NCBI GenBank assembly: GCA_037444625.1
Contig: JBBIMA010000008.1
Coordinates: forward strand, 1 to 64,000
Source of the DNA: DTHT01 sp037444625
GTDB taxonomy: Bacteria > Acidobacteriota > Terriglobia > Bryobacterales > Bryobacteraceae
DNA: 64,000 nt
Direction: 5' to 3'
The notes below the pieces were generated by a model. It was not told the DNA's origin. It did not search any database and saw nothing but the letters and a program-made list of their open reading frames with translations. Positions 1-9,142 of the stretch are shown here, one piece after another. Made by a program: the position numbers and the translations under genes. Positions within the stretch are counted from its first letter, which is position 1, and each line of letters opens with the position of its first letter.

Positions 1-432
1 ACGCTCTGCGCCGCCGCAGGCGTCGCGCCGCCCGCCGGCCGGGCCCTGGACGGCGCCGCCATCCTCCCCGCCCTGGAGGGACGACCCGTGAGGCGCCGCC
101 GGCCGCTTTACTGGCGCTACTACAACTCCCTCAGCCGTCCCACCGCCGCCCTGCGCGCGGGCCGCTGGAAGGTCCTGGGCATCCCCGACCGCGCCGCCCC
201 CGGGCCGGCCGGCGCCGCCTTCGATCCCCGCCGCGACATGGATTGCATCAAGCACGCTCGCCTGGTGGAATTCGAGCTGTACGACCTTCAGGAAGATCCG
301 GCCGAGACCGTCAATCTGGCCGGCCGCCAACCGCGCCGCCTTCGCCACCTGAAAGACCGCCTCGTGGAGCTTTATCGGGAAGTGCAGGCCGAAGGGCCGG
401 TCTGGCCGGCCGGGCAGGACCGAACTGGCTAG
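1..432 (+). CDS. Sulfatase family protein, C-terminal end only (5' truncated by window)
   Basis: The reading frame is open from the first base and ends at TAG 430-432, giving about 143 residues. The segment reads like the tail of an arylsulfatase: LDGAAILPALEG, then a CRPLYWRYY-like block (RRRPLYWRYYN), AALRAGRWKVLG, and the common closing block ELYDLQEDPAETVNLA. The catalytic Cys/Ser-x-Pro-x-Arg motif would lie upstream, outside the window, so activity and substrate cannot be judged. Its stop codon overlaps that of the convergent smc gene in the palindrome CTAG at 429-432. Confidence 0.8.
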   Translation, partial: TLCAAAGVAPPAGRALDGAAILPALEGRPVRRRRPLYWRYYNSLSRPTAALRAGRWKVLGIPDRAAPGPAGAAFDPRRDMDCIKHARLVEFELYDLQEDPAETVNLAGRQPRRLRHLKDRLVELYREVQAEGPVWPAGQDRTG

Positions 433-3400
433 CCCATCGCCGCAACCCTTTCGGCCGCCTCCGGCGGCGGCCCGAGGGGCGGGTTCTGGAAGCGCACCGA
501 GACCAGCTTCGAGACGCCCGGCTCCTGCATGGTCACTCCATAGAGCGCCTGGGCAGCCTCCATGGTGCGCTTGGTGTGGGTGATGATGATGAACTGCGTC
601 TGGGCCGACATGGCCCGCAGCACGCGCACCAGCCGGTCAATGTTGGGATCGTCCAGCGGCGCGTCCACTTCGTCCAGCACGCAGAACGGACTGGGCTGGA
701 AGCGGAAGATCGCCAGCAGCAAGGCCAGCGCCGCCAGCGCCTTCTCCCCGCCCGACAGCAGCAGCACGTTCTGAAGCCGCTTGCCGGGGGGCGAAGCCAC
801 AATGTCGATGCCCGATTCGGCCAGGTTCTCCGGATCCGTCAACCGCATCTCGGCCGAGCCGCCCTCGAACAGGATGCGAAACATCTCCTGGAAATGGGCG
901 TTGATCGCGCTGAAGGCCTCCTGGAAGCGCTTGCGGGTCTCGGCGTCAATCTCCCGGATGGCCTGCTCGGTGTCCCGGATGGAATCCAGCAGATCCTGGC
1001 GCTGCTCGTTGAGGAATTCGTAACGCTGCGCGGTCTGCTCGTACTCTTCGAGCGCCTGCGGATTCACCGGCCCGAGCGCTTCGATGCGCGCCTTCAGCTC
1101 CTGATACTTCTGTTCGGCGGCCGCCAGCGCCTCGCCGTCCGGGGTGATTTCCTCCAACTGACCCAGCTCGGCGGCCGGCTGGTTCAGCTCGCTGCGGCTG
1201 GTCTCGTCCAGGAAGCGCAGTTCGGACTGCCGGCGCACCAGCTCGAGCTCGATCTGAGCGCGCTGCTGTTGCGCCGCCTCCTGTTGGGCTCGCAGGCCGC
1301 GAAGCTCCTCGGCCAGCGCAGCCAGCTCCCGGCGGCGCTCCGCCTCCGACGCCTCCAACCCGTTGACCAGCTCGCCGGCGCGCCCGATGTCCACGGCCAG
1401 CGCCTCCAGGCGCGCTTGCAAGTCGGCGCTTTCCTCCACCCGGCGCGCGCGCTCCTGACTCAACCGCTCCAGCTCGCAGCCCAGCTCGTTCCGGCGCGCC
1501 TCGATCTCGCCAAGCTGGGCCTCCAGCCGGGCGAGCGCCGCCGCCATCCCCCGCCGCCGTTCCTCCGCGCTCGCTGCCTCGGCACGCGCCGCCGAATGCT
1601 CTTCGCCGCAGCGGGCCGCCTCCGCCTTCAGCCGCTCCCACCGCTCCCGCACCTCGGCCAGCGCCTGCTCCTGCTCGCGCCGCAGCCGCTCCCTTTCCTC
1701 CGCCTCCCGCTCGCTTTCTGCACGCTGCCGCAGCGCCTGGGCCTTCTCGCGCTCCAGGCGCTCCAGCTCCAGCCGCGCGATCGAGAGCCGCGAACCGGCC
1801 CGGTTGATTTCCTCAGTCAGCTTCCGCCGCTCGTGATCCAGGGCCAGGGCTTCCTTCTCGCAGCCCTGCTGGGCGCCTCGCAACCCCTCCAGCCGCGCTT
1901 CCAGGCCGGCGATCTCCTCCTCCAGCGCCGCCAGGCGCAGGGCCAGCTTCTCCAACTGCTGTTCCCTGGCCTGCGCCATGGCCCTCGCCTCGCGCAACTC
2001 GCGCTTGAGCGCCAGCGGTCCGCTGGCCGATTTCTTGCCGCCGCTTAGGGCGTTCCCATGCAGGCAGACCCCGTCCGGCAGCAGGAAATACCAGTCCGGA
2101 TAAGCCAGGGCCAGGCGTTTAGCCGTCTCCCGGTCGGAGACCAGCAGGCAGCGGTTCAGCCGGGGCAGCCCCTCGAGGGCGGCGGCCGACAAGCCGTTCA
2201 CCGGCCGCAACGCATCGCTCAGCCGTCCCAGCAGGCCGGGCTCAGGCGGGATCTCCGCGCGGGCCCCGGCGGCCGGCTGCTCGCCCGGCTGGATCAGGAA
2301 CGTCACCCGCCCCTCCGAGCCGGAGCGCAGCAGCTCCAGACCCAGCTCGGCCTGCCGCCAGGAATCCACCACTACGTACTCGAGTTCATCGTGCAGAAAC
2401 TCTTCGGCCGCCTTTTCCCAAGCCGAGTCCACCTCGACAAAGTCCGCCAGCACGCCCAGAGGCTGGAACTCGCTCGCCTGGCCTCGCTCGACCGCCGTGA
2501 ACAGGCGCTTGACCGCCTCGGTGGTGTAGGCCCGGTGGGAAAGGATCTCCTCCAGCGAGTCGCGCCGGGCTTTCAGCTCGGAGAACTCCGTCCGCAGCCG
2601 CTCCTGCTCCCGGCGCGCCGCGCCCGCCTGCTCGCGAGCCGACGCCAGGGCGGCCTCCGCGCAACGCCGCTGGTCGGCCAGCGATTCCAGCTCAAGCTGC
2701 CGCGCGGCGGCCTTCTCGGAGAGCTCCCGGCGGGCCCCCTCCAGCCACTCCAGATCCGAGGCCGCCCCCTGCTCCTCGCGAGCGGCCCGCGCCGCATCGC
2801 GCTCGATCGCGGCCAGGTACTCGTCCAATTGCGCAAGCTGGTTGCGCAGCGCCGCCGCCTCCCCCATCAGCCGCAAGACCGCCTGCCGGGAGGACTCGAT
2901 CGCGCGCTCGCTCTCGCCCAGCGCCTTCTCGACCAGCTCGCGCTCGCCGGCACTGGCCTCCAGCCGCCGGCGCGCAGCCTCGGCCTGCTGCTCCAGATCG
3001 GCCAGGCCCCGCCGGTGGAGCGATACCTCTTCCTCCATGCGCTGCCGGCGCCCCTCCAGATCGCGCAACTCGGATCGGCCCCGAACCAGCCGCTCGTCCA
3101 TCCCGGCCAGCTCCCGCCGGTGCGATTCCAGGCTGCCCCGGATTCGCTCCGCCGCCAGATTCAAATCCGCCAGCCCCTGCCGGGCCTGGCTGAGTTCGCT
3201 CTCGGTAAGGAAGGCCGCCTCCTGGGCGGCGGCGTGCGCCTGCTCCTTCTCAGCTACGGCAGCCGCCAGGGATTCGACCGAGGCCCCGGCCAGGTTCAGA
3301 TCCAGGGCGATCTTGGCCGCCTCGCGCTCCAGCCAGCGGTAACGCGCGCCCAGCACCAGCCGGAGCTGGTTCTGCATCTGAGCCTTCAGGTCCTCGTAGC

Positions 3401-4100
3401 GCCGCGCCTTGGCCGCCTGGCGCTTGAGCGAATTCATCTGCCGCCCGACTTCCTCCAGGATGTCGAACACCCGCTCCAGATTGTGCTTGGCGCCCTCCAG
3501 TTTGGCCTCCGCCAGCCGGCGCCGGGTCTTGAAGCGACTCACCCCGGCCGCTTCCTCGATGATCAGGCGCCGGTCCTGCGGCTTCGAGCTGAGGATCTGG
3601 CCGACTCGGCCCTGCTCGATGATGGCGTAGGAGTCCGGCCCCAGCCCCGTCCCCAGAAAGATGTCCTGGATGTCGCGCAGGCGGGCCGGCCGGCCGTCAA
3701 TCAGGTATTCGCTTTCGCCGGAGCGAAACAGGCGGCGGGTGACCGTGACGTGGCGGGGGCCGGAGGCCGCCTTGCCGTTCACCGGCCGCCCGTTGGTCTT
3801 GCCGGGCGCATCCGCGAACACCGCCGGCGGGTCCGCCTCGGCCAGGGTCATCGTCACCTGGGCCAGCGAAACGGGCTTGCGCTCGCGCGTGCCGGCGAAG
3901 ATGACGTCCTCCATGCGGCTGCCCCGGAGCACGCGGGCCGACTGTTCCCCGAGCACCCAGGTGATGGCGTCGGCCAGATTGGACTTGCCGCAGCCGTTCG
4001 GGCCCACGATGGCCACAATGCCCTGCCCGTCGAAGCGCAGCTCGGTGCGGTCGGCGAACGACTTGAAGCCTTGGAGTTCGATGCGCTTCAGTCTCAGCAA
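429..4100 (-). CDS. smc: Chromosome segregation ATPase SMC
   Basis: About 1223 residues, normal for bacterial SMC. The protein forms the ring-shaped DNA-binding ATPase of condensin with ScpA/ScpB. It has an N-terminal head with Walker A GPNGCGKS (residues 33-40), two long Glu/Arg/Ala-rich coiled coils around a hinge near the middle, and a C-terminal head with the ABC signature LLSGGEKALAAL and Walker B CVLDEVDAPLDD. I chose TTG at 4100 as the start: GAGG lies nine bases upstream and the protein then begins MLRLKRIELQGFKSFAD, as family members do. A longer frame starting at 4262 would add 54 low-complexity residues. scpA and scpB are not in the window. Confidence 0.93.
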   Translation of the reverse strand: MLRLKRIELQGFKSFADRTELRFDGQGIVAIVGPNGCGKSNLADAITWVLGEQSARVLRGSRMEDVIFAGTRERKPVSLAQVTMTLAEADPPAVFADAPGKTNGRPVNGKAASGPRHVTVTRRLFRSGESEYLIDGRPARLRDIQDIFLGTGLGPDSYAIIEQGRVGQILSSKPQDRRLIIEEAAGVSRFKTRRRLAEAKLEGAKHNLERVFDILEEVGRQMNSLKRQAAKARRYEDLKAQMQNQLRLVLGARYRWLEREAAKIALDLNLAGASVESLAAAVAEKEQAHAAAQEAAFLTESELSQARQGLADLNLAAERIRGSLESHRRELAGMDERLVRGRSELRDLEGRRQRMEEEVSLHRRGLADLEQQAEAARRRLEASAGERELVEKALGESERAIESSRQAVLRLMGEAAALRNQLAQLDEYLAAIERDAARAAREEQGAASDLEWLEGARRELSEKAAARQLELESLADQRRCAEAALASAREQAGAARREQERLRTEFSELKARRDSLEEILSHRAYTTEAVKRLFTAVERGQASEFQPLGVLADFVEVDSAWEKAAEEFLHDELEYVVVDSWRQAELGLELLRSGSEGRVTFLIQPGEQPAAGARAEIPPEPGLLGRLSDALRPVNGLSAAALEGLPRLNRCLLVSDRETAKRLALAYPDWYFLLPDGVCLHGNALSGGKKSASGPLALKRELREARAMAQAREQQLEKLALRLAALEEEIAGLEARLEGLRGAQQGCEKEALALDHERRKLTEEINRAGSRLSIARLELERLEREKAQALRQRAESEREAEERERLRREQEQALAEVRERWERLKAEAARCGEEHSAARAEAASAEERRRGMAAALARLEAQLGEIEARRNELGCELERLSQERARRVEESADLQARLEALAVDIGRAGELVNGLEASEAERRRELAALAEELRGLRAQQEAAQQQRAQIELELVRRQSELRFLDETSRSELNQPAAELGQLEEITPDGEALAAAEQKYQELKARIEALGPVNPQALEEYEQTAQRYEFLNEQRQDLLDSIRDTEQAIREIDAETRKRFQEAFSAINAHFQEMFRILFEGGSAEMRLTDPENLAESGIDIVASPPGKRLQNVLLLSGGEKALAALALLLAIFRFQPSPFCVLDEVDAPLDDPNIDRLVRVLRAMSAQTQFIIITHTKRTMEAAQALYGVTMQEPGVSKLVSVRFQNPPLGPPPEAAERVAAMG

Positions 4101-4338
4101 GATGTTCAACCTCGCTTTCGCACTGCCAGCCAGAGGCGGGCGGAGCGCCGCAGGCGCCGGCCACCGCGCCCCGGATGCGCCCAAGCGCACCCGCTCGGGG
4201 GATGGTTCTATGGTAACCGGGATCGGGGAAAAAGTAAAGCGGAGGCCAACATGCGGGGCCATATGGGGAAATGGCCCAACATCTTGTGGCCCGGCGGGCG
4301 ATCCTGACGGACGGGGGACCTTTCGGCCCTCGGCTCAA
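4101..4338. other. Intergenic leader between glycosyltransferase stop and smc start
   Basis: This 238-base stretch lies upstream of smc on the minus strand. A TATAAT box reads on the minus strand at 4343-4338, overlapping the glycosyltransferase stop codon. I see no good -35 box 17 bases before it, so it is only a possible smc promoter, with a leader of about 230 bases. The in-frame codons here would encode an Arg/Pro/Ala-rich extension of SMC that matches no family feature. I see no RNA gene. Confidence 0.4.
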
Positions 4339-5259
4339 TTATACTGCCGAATTCTCACCCCGCCCCGCCCAATACCGTTGCCACTGCCTTCGCGCCCCTT
4401 CCGCCGTCACCCACCGCGCCGCCTCGCGCACCACCCGCCCAAGCCGGCGGGGATTGTACCGCCAGCCCAGCACCACCGCCGCCGCCAGCTTGGCTACCGA
4501 GGGCCGCAAGGGCTCGAAAAACTGGTCCCGCCGGTCCAGCACGAAGGCTGCGTAGGCGTACACCCAGCCGAAAGGCGCGTAGCCGTAATGGCGCTTGAGC
4601 AGGGCGATAGTCTCTCGAAAAACCTGCTTGCGCGCGCCCAAGGTCTTGCTGTCTCGGCGCATCCGCGAGAGGGCCAGCAGGCGTTCGAGCCGTCCCAACC
4701 GGCTGAAGCGGCTGAGCCGGATCCACAGGTCGTAATCGAAGGAACAGCGCAGGCCGGCATCCAGCATCCCGGCGCGCTGGAAGACCTCGCGCCGCAGGAA
4801 GCACGCGGGCTGAGGAATGAAGCACTCCTCGCGCAAGGCCTCAGGGTCGAAGTCCCGCGTGGGATAGCGGCCCAGGCGCCGGCCGTCTTCGCCGATCCAG
4901 TCGGCTTCGCCGTAGACGCCGCCCGCTTCCGGATGCGCGGCCAGATACTCGACGGCCGCCCGCACCGCCCCGGGCAAATAGGTATCGTCGCCGTTGAGGA
5001 AGGCGAAGATCTCGCCCCGGGAGAGCAGGAAGCCGCGATTGACCGCGTCGGCCGTTCCCCGGTCGGGAGCGGAGACCAGGCGCAGCCGGTCGCAGTAACG
5101 CCGGAGAATCTCGAGCGTTCCGTCCGTCGAGCCTCCGTCCATGACGATATACTCGATGCGGGGATAGTCCTGAGTAAGTACGCTGCGGACGGTTTCCTCG
5201 ATATACCGCGCCAGGTTATACACCGGGGTGACGATACTTACCAGGGGCGGCTCACGCAT
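4339..5259 (-). CDS. Family 2 glycosyltransferase (GT-A fold)
   Basis: 306 residues, cytoplasmic or peripheral membrane. The start VSIVTPVYNLARYIEETV, the DGGSTDGT block and the FLNGDDTYLPG block (the DXD-like metal site) are standard for GT2 enzymes that move a sugar from a nucleotide donor. The C-terminal third is basic and aromatic-rich, but no clear membrane helix is visible. It is divergent from gmd-fcl across a 75-base gap, so a role in a fucose-containing surface glycan is plausible. Donor and acceptor cannot be assigned. Confidence 0.85.
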   Translation of the reverse strand: MREPPLVSIVTPVYNLARYIEETVRSVLTQDYPRIEYIVMDGGSTDGTLEILRRYCDRLRLVSAPDRGTADAVNRGFLLSRGEIFAFLNGDDTYLPGAVRAAVEYLAAHPEAGGVYGEADWIGEDGRRLGRYPTRDFDPEALREECFIPQPACFLRREVFQRAGMLDAGLRCSFDYDLWIRLSRFSRLGRLERLLALSRMRRDSKTLGARKQVFRETIALLKRHYGYAPFGWVYAYAAFVLDRRDQFFEPLRPSVAKLAAAVVLGWRYNPRRLGRVVREAARWVTAEGARRQWQRYWAGRGENSAV

Positions 5260-5334
5260 CGCGGGCTCGTGGAACCATTATGGCAGGTTCGGGCACGGTG
5301 CGCCGCTCGCTGTGCTAGGATGATGGCCTGACCC

Positions 5335-6351
5335 ATGAAGCGCGCCCTGATCACCGGCGTAACCGGCCAGGACGGTTCCTATCTGGCCGAATTCCTGCTG
5401 GCCAAGGGCTACGAAGTGCACGGCATCAAGCGGCGCTCCAGCAGTTTCAACACCGGCCGGGTGGATACCATCTACGTGGACCTGCACGAACACGGACGCC
5501 GCTTCCACCTGCACTTCGCCGACCTCTGCGACACGGGCAGCCTCTGGTCGCTGGTGCACGAGATCCGGCCCGACGAGGTCTACAACCTCGCCGCCCAGAG
5601 CCACGTGCGGGTCAGTTTCGACATACCGGAGTACACGGCCGACGCCGGCGCCATGGGGGCGCTGCGCCTGCTGGAGGCGATCCGCAAGACCGGCGTACGG
5701 GCGCGCTTTTACCAGGCCTCCTCGAGCGAGATGTTCGGCGCCTCGCCTCCCCCGCAGAACGAGCGTACTCCGTTTTATCCCCGCAGCCCGTACGCCTGCT
5801 CGAAGCTCTTCGCCCACGCCATTACCGTCAACTACCGCGAGAGCTACGGCCTGTTCGCCTGCTGCGGCATCCTCTTCAACCACGAATCCCCTCGCCGGGG
5901 CGAGACCTTCGTCACCCGCAAGATCGCCCGGGCCGTGGCGCGCATCAAGTACGGACTGGAGCGCAAGCTCTATCTGGGCAACCTGGAGGCGCGGCGGGAC
6001 TGGGGCTACGCGCCGGAGTACGTCGAGGCCATGTGGCTCATGCTCCAGCAGGACGAGCCGGACGACTACGTGATCGGCACCGGCCAGACCCACTCGGTGC
6101 GGGAGTTCCTGGAGGCGGCCTGCGAACGGGCCGGGCTGGACTGGCGCGAGATCGTCGAGATTGATCCGCGCTACTTCCGGCCCGCCGAAGTGCACGTGCT
6201 GCAAGCCGATCCCTCCAAAGCGCACCGCAAGCTGGGCTGGCATCACCGTACGGGCTTCCGCGAGCTGGTGAACCTGATGGTGGACGCCGAGATACGGGAG
6301 GTCGAGCGGCTGCTGGCGGGCCGGCCGGCCCCGGCCGCGCACAGCGAGTAG
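5335..6351 (+). CDS. gmd: GDP-mannose 4,6-dehydratase
   Basis: 338 residues, close to the family norm. It converts GDP-mannose to GDP-4-keto-6-deoxymannose with NADP. Evidence is the Rossmann motif TGVTGQDGSYLAE near residues 7-19, SSSEMFG (Glu132), and the catalytic Y153-x3-K157 in RSPYACSKLFAH. The phrase FNHESPRRGETFVTRKI is typical of Gmd. A -10-like TAGGAT lies at 5316-5321. The next gene, fcl, follows after 16 bases, so the two likely form an operon making GDP-L-fucose. Confidence 0.93.
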   Translation: MKRALITGVTGQDGSYLAEFLLAKGYEVHGIKRRSSSFNTGRVDTIYVDLHEHGRRFHLHFADLCDTGSLWSLVHEIRPDEVYNLAAQSHVRVSFDIPEYTADAGAMGALRLLEAIRKTGVRARFYQASSSEMFGASPPPQNERTPFYPRSPYACSKLFAHAITVNYRESYGLFACCGILFNHESPRRGETFVTRKIARAVARIKYGLERKLYLGNLEARRDWGYAPEYVEAMWLMLQQDEPDDYVIGTGQTHSVREFLEAACERAGLDWREIVEIDPRYFRPAEVHVLQADPSKAHRKLGWHHRTGFRELVNLMVDAEIREVERLLAGRPAPAAHSE

Positions 6352-6367
6352 GAGGGAGGCTGCAAGG

Positions 6368-7315
6368 ATGGATCTGGCCGCACGGCGAATCTGCGTCACC
6401 GGCGGGGCGGGCTTCCTCGGTTCCCATCTGGTGCGCGCGCTGCGGCAACGCGGCTGCGGCGAAATCTTCGTGCCCCGCCGGCGGGATTACGATCTGACCC
6501 GGGCCGAGGCGATCGAGCGCATGTTCGACGACGCCCGCCCGCAAGTGCTGTTCCATTTGGCGGCCGTGGTGGGCGGCATCGGCGCCAATCGGGCCAATCC
6601 CGGGCGCTTCTTTTACGAGAACGCCGTCATGGGCATCCAACTGATCGAGGCCGCCCGGCGGCGCGGGTTGGAAAAGCTGATCGTCACCGGCACCATCTGC
6701 TGCTACCCGAAACTGGCCCCCGCCCCCTTCCGGGAGGAGAACCTTTGGGACGGCTATCCCGAGGAGACCAACGCGCCTTACGGCATCGCCAAGAAGGCCT
6801 TGCTGGTGCAATGCCAGGCCTACCGCCGGCAGTACGGCCTCAATGCCATTTACCTGATGCCGGTCAACCTCTACGGGCCGGGCGATAACTTCGACCTGGA
6901 AACCTCGCACGTGATCCCGGCCCTGATTCGTAAGTGCCTGGAGGCGCGCCGGCGGGGCGAGGATCAGGTAGTACTGTGGGGCGACGGCACGCCCACCCGC
7001 GAATTCCTCTACGTGGAGGACGCCGCCGAAGGGCTGGCCCTGGCCGCCGAGCGCTATGACGGCGCCGAGCCGGTCAACCTGGGCAGCGGCAGGGAAATCT
7101 CGATCCGCGAGCTGGCCGGGCTGATCGCCCGGTTGTGCGACTTTCAGGGGCGGATCGTCTGGGACACCTCCAAACCCAACGGCCAGCCGCGGCGCCTGCT
7201 GGACACCACGCGGGCCGAGCGCTGGTTCGGCTTCCGCGCCCGGGTGGACTTGGAGGAGGGCCTGCGGCGCACCATCCTCTGGTACCGGCAGCAGACGGGT
7301 TTCGACGGCGGGTGA
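6368..7315 (+). CDS. fcl: GDP-L-fucose synthase
   Basis: 315 residues. It is an epimerase-reductase taking the Gmd product to GDP-L-fucose. The N-terminal nucleotide-binding motif VTGGAGFLGSH and the Y138-x3-K142 pair in APYGIAKKALL are present, with the family phrase VNLYGPGDNFD. GGAGGC lies before the ATG. It is co-directional with gmd and 16 bases downstream, so the two successive steps are encoded together. Users of GDP-fucose may include the divergent GT2 gene, but this is inference. Confidence 0.92.
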   Translation: MDLAARRICVTGGAGFLGSHLVRALRQRGCGEIFVPRRRDYDLTRAEAIERMFDDARPQVLFHLAAVVGGIGANRANPGRFFYENAVMGIQLIEAARRRGLEKLIVTGTICCYPKLAPAPFREENLWDGYPEETNAPYGIAKKALLVQCQAYRRQYGLNAIYLMPVNLYGPGDNFDLETSHVIPALIRKCLEARRRGEDQVVLWGDGTPTREFLYVEDAAEGLALAAERYDGAEPVNLGSGREISIRELAGLIARLCDFQGRIVWDTSKPNGQPRRLLDTTRAERWFGFRARVDLEEGLRRTILWYRQQTGFDGG

Positions 7316-7321
7316 TATAAT
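7316..7321 (+). promoter_or_regulatory. -10 box of a probable leaderless promoter
   Basis: A perfect TATAAT lies over the fcl stop region, nine bases before the ATG at 7331. No Shine-Dalgarno sequence fits between them and no good -35 is visible. Transcription would start at or within a few bases of the ATG. Confidence 0.45.
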
Positions 7322-7330
7322 CCCCTCGTC

Positions 7331-8272
7331 ATGTCGCCCCTGGAAGCTCCCTCCCGTCGCCGCTTCCTCGGCGCGGCCGGAGCCCTGGCCCTCGGGCCCG
7401 AGGCGCCGCCGCCCCCGCTGCCCAAGGTGAAATTCGGCTCCCTGGAGATCACCCGCCTGATCGTCGGCTCCAACCCGCTCTACGGTTACTCCCACTTCAA
7501 CCCCATCCTGGACGCCGTGATGCGCGAGTGGATGACCCAGGACCGCCGCATGGCGGTGCTGCATCGCGCCGAGCAGTGCGGCATCAACACCTGGCAGGTG
7601 CATTACAACGATCCCACCATCGAGGATCTGAAACGCTACCGGGCCGAGGGCGGCAAGATGCACTGGCTGCTGCTGGCCGACTTCGACCTGATGAAAGACT
7701 GGAAGCTGCTGCCCGCGGTGGCCCGCCTGAACCCGATCGGCGTCGCCCATCACGGCAACCGCACCGACGAGCGCTTCCGCGCCGGCCAGATGGAGATCGT
7801 CCGGGATTTCACCAAGGCGGTGCACGACGCCGGGCTGCGGGCCGGCGTCTCGACTCACAACCCGGCGGTGGTCGAATACATCGAGGAGCACGGCTGGGAC
7901 ATTGACTACTACATGACCTGCATGTACCGGGTGACGCGCACGCCCGAAGAGGCGCGCCGCGAGCTGGGCGAGGCCCCGCTGGGGGAGATCTACCTCGAGC
8001 GCGACCCGGAACGGATGTGCGCCGTGGTGCGCAAGACGCGCAAGACCTGCTTCGCCTTCAAGCTGCTGGGCGCCGGGCGCAACATCCAGCGCCCCGAGCG
8101 CCTGGAGGCGGCCTTCCGCTTCGTGCTGGGCAATATCAAGCCCCAGGACGCCGTCATCGTGGGCATGTTTCCCCGCTTCAAGGACGAGATCCGGGACAAC
8201 GTCGAGCGGGTGAGCCGGATTCTGCTGGGCGGCGGGCAGCCTTCCGGCGGGGCCGCGCAGAGCCGACACTGA
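7331..8272 (+). CDS. Exported TIM-barrel / aldo-keto-reductase-like protein of unknown function
   Basis: 313 residues. The N terminus SRRRFLGAAGALALG is a Tat-type signal (Arg pair, hydrophobic stretch), so the folded protein is probably exported. The body has repeated strand-helix blocks such as LIVGSNPLYGYSH, HRAEQCGINTWQVHYND, GVAHHGNRTD, AGVSTHNPAVVEYIEEHG and CFAFKLLGAGR, which resemble an aldo/keto reductase-like barrel. I cannot point to a complete Asp-Tyr-Lys-His tetrad. It follows fcl by 15 bases but has its own -10 box, so a shared role is not required. Function not assigned. Confidence 0.6.
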   Translation: MSPLEAPSRRRFLGAAGALALGPEAPPPPLPKVKFGSLEITRLIVGSNPLYGYSHFNPILDAVMREWMTQDRRMAVLHRAEQCGINTWQVHYNDPTIEDLKRYRAEGGKMHWLLLADFDLMKDWKLLPAVARLNPIGVAHHGNRTDERFRAGQMEIVRDFTKAVHDAGLRAGVSTHNPAVVEYIEEHGWDIDYYMTCMYRVTRTPEEARRELGEAPLGEIYLERDPERMCAVVRKTRKTCFAFKLLGAGRNIQRPERLEAAFRFVLGNIKPQDAVIVGMFPRFKDEIRDNVERVSRILLGGGQPSGGAAQSRH

Positions 8273-8297
8273 GCGAGAGCCCTCAGGACGCCCGCCC

Positions 8298-9134
8298 TTA
8301 ACGCACCTGGAAGGGATGGCGCGACTCGCACTCCTGGCCGCCCACCCGGTCGCGAATCTGTAGCACCAGCGTGTAGTCGCCCGGCTGGGCCTGCGCCAGA
8401 TTGAGGCTCAAGATGCCCGGAAGATAGCGGTGAGGGTAAAACGGCGTGCTCTTTTCCAGGGCGGCTTGCGGCTCGGAGTAGAGCTGCTTGCCGGTGGGAC
8501 CCAGCACCGCCAGGCCGTATTCCACCTCGATTCGGTTGCCCGGGCCGATCCGGTAGCCGGTGATCTCGAAGCGAGCCCAGAGCATTTCGCCGCGGGCGTA
8601 GATCGGCAAGCCCTCGACCAGCGGCCCGTCCTCCCCCTTGAGGAAGCGGAAATTCCGCGCCACCAGGGTGTCGCTCGGCTCCACCGAAGGCCCGCGCACT
8701 TCGAAGGGAATTTCGGCCTTCGCCCCCCGTCCGGCCAGCCGGTCTTCGACTGAGATCAAGACCCGGTGCGTGCCGGGATCCGCCAGCGGCGGGATGACAA
8801 ACTCGTACCGCACCACGGGCAGCCAGTCCTTGTCCTCCGGCGCCAGCTCGGTTTGGATCTGCTTCTGCTCGGTGGGGACCAGCCGCACGCCGCGCGCATC
8901 CACCGCATCCAGCTTGCAGACCAAATCAACCCGGGCCTCGGGCGAACGGGCGAAACCCTGAATCCGGAAGCGCACGAAGACCGTCTCGCCCCGCCCGAAG
9001 CGAAAGCCGGCAGGCAGCGGCGGGCCGCCTTCGTATTGATGCAGGCTCGAGCCCACGACGGCCAACTGCGCGCCGGCCGGGCCGGCCAGCCACAGCGCCG
9101 CCCAGAGGGCAGCCCCCCGGCATCCTGCGGACAT
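8298..9134 (-). CDS. Secreted protein with two tandem beta-sandwich-like repeats
   Basis: 278 residues with a signal peptide (LWAALWLAGPAGAQ). Two segments look homologous. Residues about 45-150 carry RGETVFVRFRIQGF, then DPGTHRVLISVEDRLAG, then PFEVRG. Residues about 175-278 carry RGEMLWARFEITGY, then PGDYTLVLQIRDRVGG, then PFQVR. This pattern fits duplicated Ig-like or C2-like sandwich domains. It starts eight bases after the stop of the upstream lipoprotein gene, with GGGAGG before its ATG, so the two genes form an operon. I do not recognise a function. Confidence 0.65.
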   Translation of the reverse strand: MSAGCRGAALWAALWLAGPAGAQLAVVGSSLHQYEGGPPLPAGFRFGRGETVFVRFRIQGFARSPEARVDLVCKLDAVDARGVRLVPTEQKQIQTELAPEDKDWLPVVRYEFVIPPLADPGTHRVLISVEDRLAGRGAKAEIPFEVRGPSVEPSDTLVARNFRFLKGEDGPLVEGLPIYARGEMLWARFEITGYRIGPGNRIEVEYGLAVLGPTGKQLYSEPQAALEKSTPFYPHRYLPGILSLNLAQAQPGDYTLVLQIRDRVGGQECESRHPFQVR

Positions 9135-9142
9135 GCACCTCC

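Noticed and set aside
2058..4307. A 749-codon plus-strand frame opposite smc
   Set aside because: Leu/Gln/Arg-rich shadow of the SMC coiled coil with no recognisable domain.
6038..8269. A 743-codon minus-strand frame across gmd, fcl and the next gene
   Set aside because: Spans three genuine plus-strand genes, and its product has no motif.
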